Shown here one piece after another: positions 5,604 through 8,825 of a stretch of DNA of 8,825 nucleotides. The stretch is from Dehalococcoidia bacterium (GTDB lineage: Bacteria > Chloroflexota > Dehalococcoidia > GIF9 > UBA5629): positions 1 to 8,825 of the forward strand of contig JACNFS010000146.1 in NCBI GenBank assembly GCA_014384515.1. The letters are read 5' to 3'. Positions within the stretch are counted from its first letter, which is position 1; the number at the start of each line of letters is the position of its first letter. Both the position numbers and the translations under genes were made by a program. The notes below the pieces were generated by a model. The model was not told the DNA's origin and made no database searches. It saw only the letters and a list, made by a program, of their open reading frames with translations.

Positions 5604-7408
5604 GTGACGACAAGAAAGAACCGATTGTCAAACAAGACAAGGATGGCCAAGAGGGTAACTCCGCCTCACAGGAGTTGTCCCAGGTTGACATGCCCTCGGC
5701 TCTGAGCGTAAAGCAATTGGCAGACCTCCTGGGCGTAGGTGCAGTCGAGGTTATCAAGCAGCTCATGAGAAACGGCGTCATGGCCAACATTAACCAGGCC
5801 ATTGATTTTGACACCGCGGCAGTGATAGCGGCCGATTTTGGTTACAAAGCTAATAAGCAGCCAGTGCCTGTTCAAACAAAACCCTCTGCGACAGCAAAAG
5901 GTGGTAAACTCTCTCCTTGCCCACCAGTAATTACCATCATGGGGCATGTTGACCATGGTAAGACAAGCCTTCTCGACGCTATCCGCCAAAGCAACATAAT
6001 TGCCTCCGAAGCAGGGGCTATTACTCAGCATATTGGAGCTTACCAAGCTGAGGTGAACGAGCGAAGAATCACTTTTCTGGACACACCAGGGCATGAGGCT
6101 TTTACCGCCATGAGGGCTCGAGGCGCGCGGGCTACTAATATCGCTGTACTCGTAGTAGCCGCTGATGATGGAGTGATGCCACAAACTGTAGAAGCTATAA
6201 ATCATGCCCGAGCTGCCGAGGTACCCATAGTCGTTGCCATTAACAAGATCGATAAGGCCAACGCTAATCCGGACAGGATCAAGCAACAGCTGGCCGATTT
6301 AGGCTTGATTGTTGAAGAATGGGGAGGTGACACCGTATGTGTGCCCATCTCAGCCAAGAAGCGACAGGGCATAGATGACCTTCTGGAAAATCTTCTTCTG
6401 GTTGCTGATATGTTAGAGCTTAAGGCTGAGCCGGATTGTCCGGCGGAGGGGATAGTAATCGAAGCCAGACTTGACAAAACTAAGGGGCCATTGGCTACCC
6501 TTCTGGTTCAAAAAGGCAACCTCAAGCCAAGTGATAACCTGGTAATCGGTAATACTTGGGGCAAAGTCAAGGCCATGTTTAATGACTTAGGGAAGCAGAT
6601 TAGGAAGGCTGAGCCAGCAACCCCGGTAGAGGTCCTTGGGATGAATGCCGTCCCGCAAGCCGGAGACAGTTTTGTAGTTGTTGCTAACGAGCGTGCGGCA
6701 CGGACGGTTTTGGAGAAACAGAAAGGTGTGCAACAGGGGTTTTCAACCGCTGCTAAGACTCTAAGTCTGACTGACCTGTCAACTCAGATCAGTGCTGGAC
6801 AGGTGAAGGAACTAAATGTAGTTCTTAAGACAGATGTCCAAGGTAGCATCGAACCAGTAAAGGATTCACTGGAGCAACTAGGAGATGAGAAGATCAGGGT
6901 TAGAGTTATCCATTCAGGCAGTGGGAGTATTACAGAAAGCGATGTCCTGCTGGCTTTAGCCTCTAAAGGAATAATCATCGGTTTCAATAGCCGACCAGAG
7001 CCAGGAGCACATCGGCTAGCCGACCTAGAAGGGATAAACATTCGCTACTACAGTGTGATTTATGAACTGGTAAACGATGTGGACAAGGCGCTGAAAGGCA
7101 TGTTGGAGCCCACCCTTACTGACGTAATCGAAGGACACGCTGAAGTATTAGCTGTTTTTACCACGGGGAAAAAGGCGAAGGTAGCTGGAGTTTCTGTCAA
7201 AGAAGGCAAGGCGAGACGAGATGCTTTGTCCCGAGTGCTACGCCAAGGCGAGTCAATTCATGAATCTCGCGTCAGCAGCTTGAGACGCTTCAAAGAAGAT
7301 ATTAGAGAGGTATCCGCTGGCCTTGAGTGTGGCGTTGGAATAGAGAACTTCCTAGATTTCCAAGTTGGCGATGTCATTCAATTCTACAGACATGAAAAGG
7401 TAATCTAG
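5600..7408 (+). CDS. infB: Translation initiation factor IF-2
   Basis: IF2 is the GTPase that places initiator fMet-tRNA on the 30S subunit and promotes 50S joining. At 602 residues it is a short form, lacking the long N-terminal extension of many bacteria. Residues 1-32 are charged, about 33-85 form an IF2_N domain ([13 protein letters not shown]...), and a short linker leads to the G domain: G1 GHVDHGKT (115-122), G3 DTPGHEAF (161-168), G4 NKID (215-218) and G5 SAKK (251-254). Domains II, III and the C-terminal tRNA-binding domain follow, ending with [20 protein letters not shown], typical of the family. The start overlaps the ylxR stop as ATGA, with AGGGAG at 5582-5587 and a GGGG run directly before the ATG. 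Translational coupling to ylxR is likely. Confidence 0.97.
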   Translation: MSDDKKEPIVKQDKDGQEGNSASQELSQVDMPSALSVKQLADLLGVGAVEVIKQLMRNGVMANINQAIDFDTAAVIAADFGYKANKQPVPVQTKPSATAKGGKLSPCPPVITIMGHVDHGKTSLLDAIRQSNIIASEAGAITQHIGAYQAEVNERRITFLDTPGHEAFTAMRARGARATNIAVLVVAADDGVMPQTVEAINHARAAEVPIVVAINKIDKANANPDRIKQQLADLGLIVEEWGGDTVCVPISAKKRQGIDDLLENLLLVADMLELKAEPDCPAEGIVIEARLDKTKGPLATLLVQKGNLKPSDNLVIGNTWGKVKAMFNDLGKQIRKAEPATPVEVLGMNAVPQAGDSFVVVANERAARTVLEKQKGVQQGFSTAAKTLSLTDLSTQISAGQVKELNVVLKTDVQGSIEPVKDSLEQLGDEKIRVRVIHSGSGSITESDVLLALASKGIIIGFNSRPEPGAHRLADLEGINIRYYSVIYELVNDVDKALKGMLEPTLTDVIEGHAEVLAVFTTGKKAKVAGVSVKEGKARRDALSRVLRQGESIHESRVSSLRRFKEDIREVSAGLECGVGIENFLDFQVGDVIQFYRHEKVI

Positions 7409-7454
7409 ACTATCCCCGTTTCAGTTGTATTTCCAAGTTAGCTTCTTCCTTACA

Positions 7455-7483
7455 TCCTGAATCATAGGCTGTTCATTCAGGAG
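7455..7483 (+). promoter_or_regulatory. Hairpin sequestering the rbfA ribosome-binding site
   Basis: TCCTGAAT (7455-7462) pairs perfectly with ATTCAGGA (7475-7482), an 8-bp stem with a 12-base loop. The strong Shine-Dalgarno AGGAG (7479-7483), eight bases before the rbfA ATG, lies mostly in the 3' arm, so the fold would hide it. This could couple rbfA translation to a temperature, protein or ribosome signal. The stem is seen in the sequence; regulation is inferred. The rest of the infB-rbfA gap (7409-7454) shows no promoter or terminator. Confidence 0.5.
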
Positions 7484-7491
7484 AGTAGATT

Positions 7492-7860
7492 ATGACGCGG
7501 CGTACTGAGCGAATAAACAACCTGATCCGGCAAGAAATTAGCGAGTTGCTTCGGCAGCAAGTCAATGACCCCAGACTTGCCAGCCTTATTTCAGTAACCG
7601 AAGTCTCGACTTCTGCTGACCTGAGGCGTGCCAAGGTGTTCGTCAGCAGTCTGGGAGACGAGGCGAACAGAAGCGAGATATTGCAAGGTTTCACTGCCGC
7701 CTCAGGATTTCTCCGGAAACAATTGGCTGGACGTTTAACATTGAGGTACATCCCTCAGCTTAGCTTTCATTTTGATGATTCCATTCAGCGCGGGGCTGAA
7801 GTCCTCAGGCTAATCGAGCAGGTTGCTTCTGATAGTGCCGAAGACAAAGATGAGAATTGA
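7492..7860 (+). CDS. rbfA: Ribosome-binding factor A (30S maturation)
   Basis: RbfA binds the immature 30S subunit near the 5' end of 16S rRNA and assists late maturation; in E. coli it is important in the cold. The 122-residue length is typical. Family marks are the N-terminal RTERINNLIRQEISELL helix (4-20), NDPRLASLISVTEVSTSADLRRAKVFVS (25-52), and the KH-like AASGFLRKQLAGRLTLRYIP region (69-88) with Gly72 at the helix kink, then LSFHFDDSI (90-98). The C-terminus is a short acidic tail. The ATG at 7492 has a good AGGAG eight bases upstream, which is partly buried in a hairpin. The last 11 bases overlap truB. Confidence 0.95.
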   Translation: MTRRTERINNLIRQEISELLRQQVNDPRLASLISVTEVSTSADLRRAKVFVSSLGDEANRSEILQGFTAASGFLRKQLAGRLTLRYIPQLSFHFDDSIQRGAEVLRLIEQVASDSAEDKDEN

Positions 7861-8743
7861 CGGCATCCTCAATGTTAACAAATCCGAAGGCAAGACTTCT
7901 TTTGCCGTAATAGCTTGGCTCAGACGTCTGACAGGAGAGAAACGTATTGGGCACACAGGCACACTAGATCCAATAGCTACCGGCGTCCTGCCGACTTGTT
8001 TTGGTCAGGGGACGCGAGTCATCCAGTTTCTAACCAATAGTAGCAAGACCTACGTGGCCGAGATCGAACTGGGTATTGCTACAGACACCTTTGACAGGGA
8101 AGGAAAAGTGATCCAGCGCGGAGACCCGAGGGCTGTCACCGCCGCCCAAATAGAGGAAGCACTTGCCACTTTTCATGGCAGTATTCAGCAAGTGCCTCCC
8201 ATTTACAGCGCGCTAAAACACCATGGCAGGCGATACTATGAACTGGCTCGTGCTGGTATCCCAATGATACTCAAGCCGAGACAAGTCGAAATCACCAGTC
8301 TGGAGCTTATGAGCTGTGAGTTGCCCCTTGTAACAATCAAGGTGGAATGCGGTAAAGGGACTTACATACGCTCCCTAGCCCATGACTTGGGGCAGCATTT
8401 GGGCTGTTGCGGCCATTTGAGGAACTTGACTCGTTTGCGGTGCGGACCTTTCCACATCGAAGATGCGCTAGCCCTGTCTCAAATCAAGGACGCCTTCCAA
8501 CAAGGTGATTGGAAAGGGCTTTTCCATTCTGTAGATAGCCCGCTTCTCGGCTGGAGAGCAGCCATCGTGGACAAAACAAACGAACTAGCCATAAGAAATG
8601 GCCGTTCGCTGCCATTAGGCGAACACCACTCGCCTTCAGACGAATACTGCCGTGCTTACACCCGCGATGGGCATTTTGTAGCTGTGCTGCGCTTTATCTC
8701 TGAGAAGAAGCTCTGGCATCCAGAAAAGGTTTTCTCCCTTTAG
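7850..8743 (+). CDS. truB: tRNA pseudouridine(55) synthase TruB
   Basis: TruB converts uridine 55 in the T-loop of tRNAs to pseudouridine and also acts as a tRNA chaperone. The 297-residue protein has the family motifs in order: GILNVNKSEGKTS (5-17), GHTGTLDPIATGVLP (34-48) with catalytic Asp40, KTYVAEIELG (66-75), YSALKHHGRRYYELAR (119-134) and GKGTYIRSLAHDLG (168-181). A C-terminal PUA-like region follows from about 235. The ATG at 7850 is chosen because it places the conserved core four residues in, as in homologues. Upstream TTG 7823 or GTG 7835 would add unconserved residues. The start lies inside rbfA (11-base overlap), which suggests coupled translation. No terminator-like hairpin is seen just after the stop. 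Confidence 0.96.
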   Translation: MRIDGILNVNKSEGKTSFAVIAWLRRLTGEKRIGHTGTLDPIATGVLPTCFGQGTRVIQFLTNSSKTYVAEIELGIATDTFDREGKVIQRGDPRAVTAAQIEEALATFHGSIQQVPPIYSALKHHGRRYYELARAGIPMILKPRQVEITSLELMSCELPLVTIKVECGKGTYIRSLAHDLGQHLGCCGHLRNLTRLRCGPFHIEDALALSQIKDAFQQGDWKGLFHSVDSPLLGWRAAIVDKTNELAIRNGRSLPLGEHHSPSDEYCRAYTRDGHFVAVLRFISEKKLWHPEKVFSL

Positions 8744-8775
8744 CAGTTTTCCTGCCCCAAAGCACCTCAGAAGCC

Positions 8776-8804
8776 TTGACATTTGGTACTATAATAGATA
8801 TGAT
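8776..8804 (+). promoter_or_regulatory. Sigma70-type promoter for the gene beyond the right edge
   Basis: A perfect -35 TTGACA (8776-8781) is separated by 17 bases from TATGAT (8799-8804), five of six positions of the -10 consensus. Transcription would begin near 8811, giving a very short leader before the Shine-Dalgarno at 8817-8824. A TATAAT at 8790-8795 lies in the spacer but is only 8 bases from the -35. The downstream gene thus has its own strong promoter; by common gene order it may be rpsO, which is inference. Confidence 0.8.
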
Positions 8805-8816
8805 TCAGGTTTGACG

Positions 8817-8824
8817 AAAGGAGG
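8817..8824 (+). promoter_or_regulatory. Strong Shine-Dalgarno of the next gene (start outside window)
   Basis: AAAGGAGG is close to a full match to the anti-Shine-Dalgarno end of 16S rRNA and is the best ribosome-binding site in the window. A start codon is expected within about ten bases past the window end. Confidence 0.7.
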
Positions 8825-8825
8825 C

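Noticed and set aside
5666..6286. 206-codon open frame on the minus strand
   Set aside because: It is antisense to the IF2 N-terminal and G domains, whose motifs are unmistakable; the antisense product is not recognisable.
7823..7849. TTG-started N-terminal extension of TruB
   Set aside because: The nine extra residues precede the conserved start of the family, and ATG 7850 fits homologues better.
8722..8735. AGAAAA-GG-TTTTCT palindrome as truB terminator
   Set aside because: It lies inside the coding sequence, has a two-base loop, an AT-rich stem and no clean T run after it.
8790..8795. Perfect TATAAT as the -10 of the right-edge promoter
   Set aside because: It is only 8 bases from the TTGACA, and no -35 sits 16-18 bases upstream; TATGAT at 8799 has the correct 17-base spacing.

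Overview
This window is about 8.8 kb of ordinary-looking bacterial chromosome with every recognisable gene on the + strand. Gene content and order suggest a Chloroflexota member, perhaps of the Dehalococcoidia. The clues are a geranylgeranyl-reductase-family flavoprotein, an archaeal-style sugar-1-phosphate nucleotidyltransferase, and a compact nusA-ylxR-infB-rbfA-truB cluster with a short IF2. That placement is inference from memory of gene content, since no search was possible. I found no rRNA, tRNA, CRISPR array, insertion sequence or phage gene.

Left part (1-3191), isoprenoid and envelope precursors. A 5'-truncated FAD-dependent geranylgeranyl reductase homologue is followed by a nucleotidyltransferase/left-handed beta-helix protein (sugar-nucleotide synthesis) and by uppS (undecaprenyl-diphosphate synthase). 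The three genes are separated by about 100-base gaps. Each gap holds a small hairpin or tiny ORFs, and I saw no convincing promoter in them, so co-transcription is plausible.

Middle (3192-3652). This 461-base stretch has no supportable gene. Its right end has a sigma70-type promoter with an extended -10 element, then a short leader ending in a textbook intrinsic terminator (9-bp stem plus T run) just before nusA. This looks like an attenuated leader for the nusA operon. rimP, which commonly occupies this place, is absent from the window.

Right part (3653-8743), the transcription/translation factor operon. nusA, ylxR, infB, rbfA and truB supply NusA for elongation and termination, the RNA-associated YlxR protein, initiation factor IF2, the 30S maturation factor RbfA and tRNA pseudouridine-55 synthase. 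ylxR/infB overlap by ATGA and rbfA/truB overlap by 11 bases. The rbfA ribosome-binding site lies in the 3' arm of an 8-bp hairpin. The window ends with a new promoter (TTGACA-17-TATGAT) and a strong Shine-Dalgarno sequence for a gene just outside, by common synteny perhaps rpsO.

The most notable observation is at the 3' end of nusA. The C-terminal tail carries a 46-codon direct repeat, and the second copy is interrupted by TGA exactly where the first copy has TCA (Ser). The repeat continues in frame for 22 codons after that TGA. This looks like a recent nonsense truncation, a sequence error or readthrough. I did not find a previously undescribed multi-gene system here.
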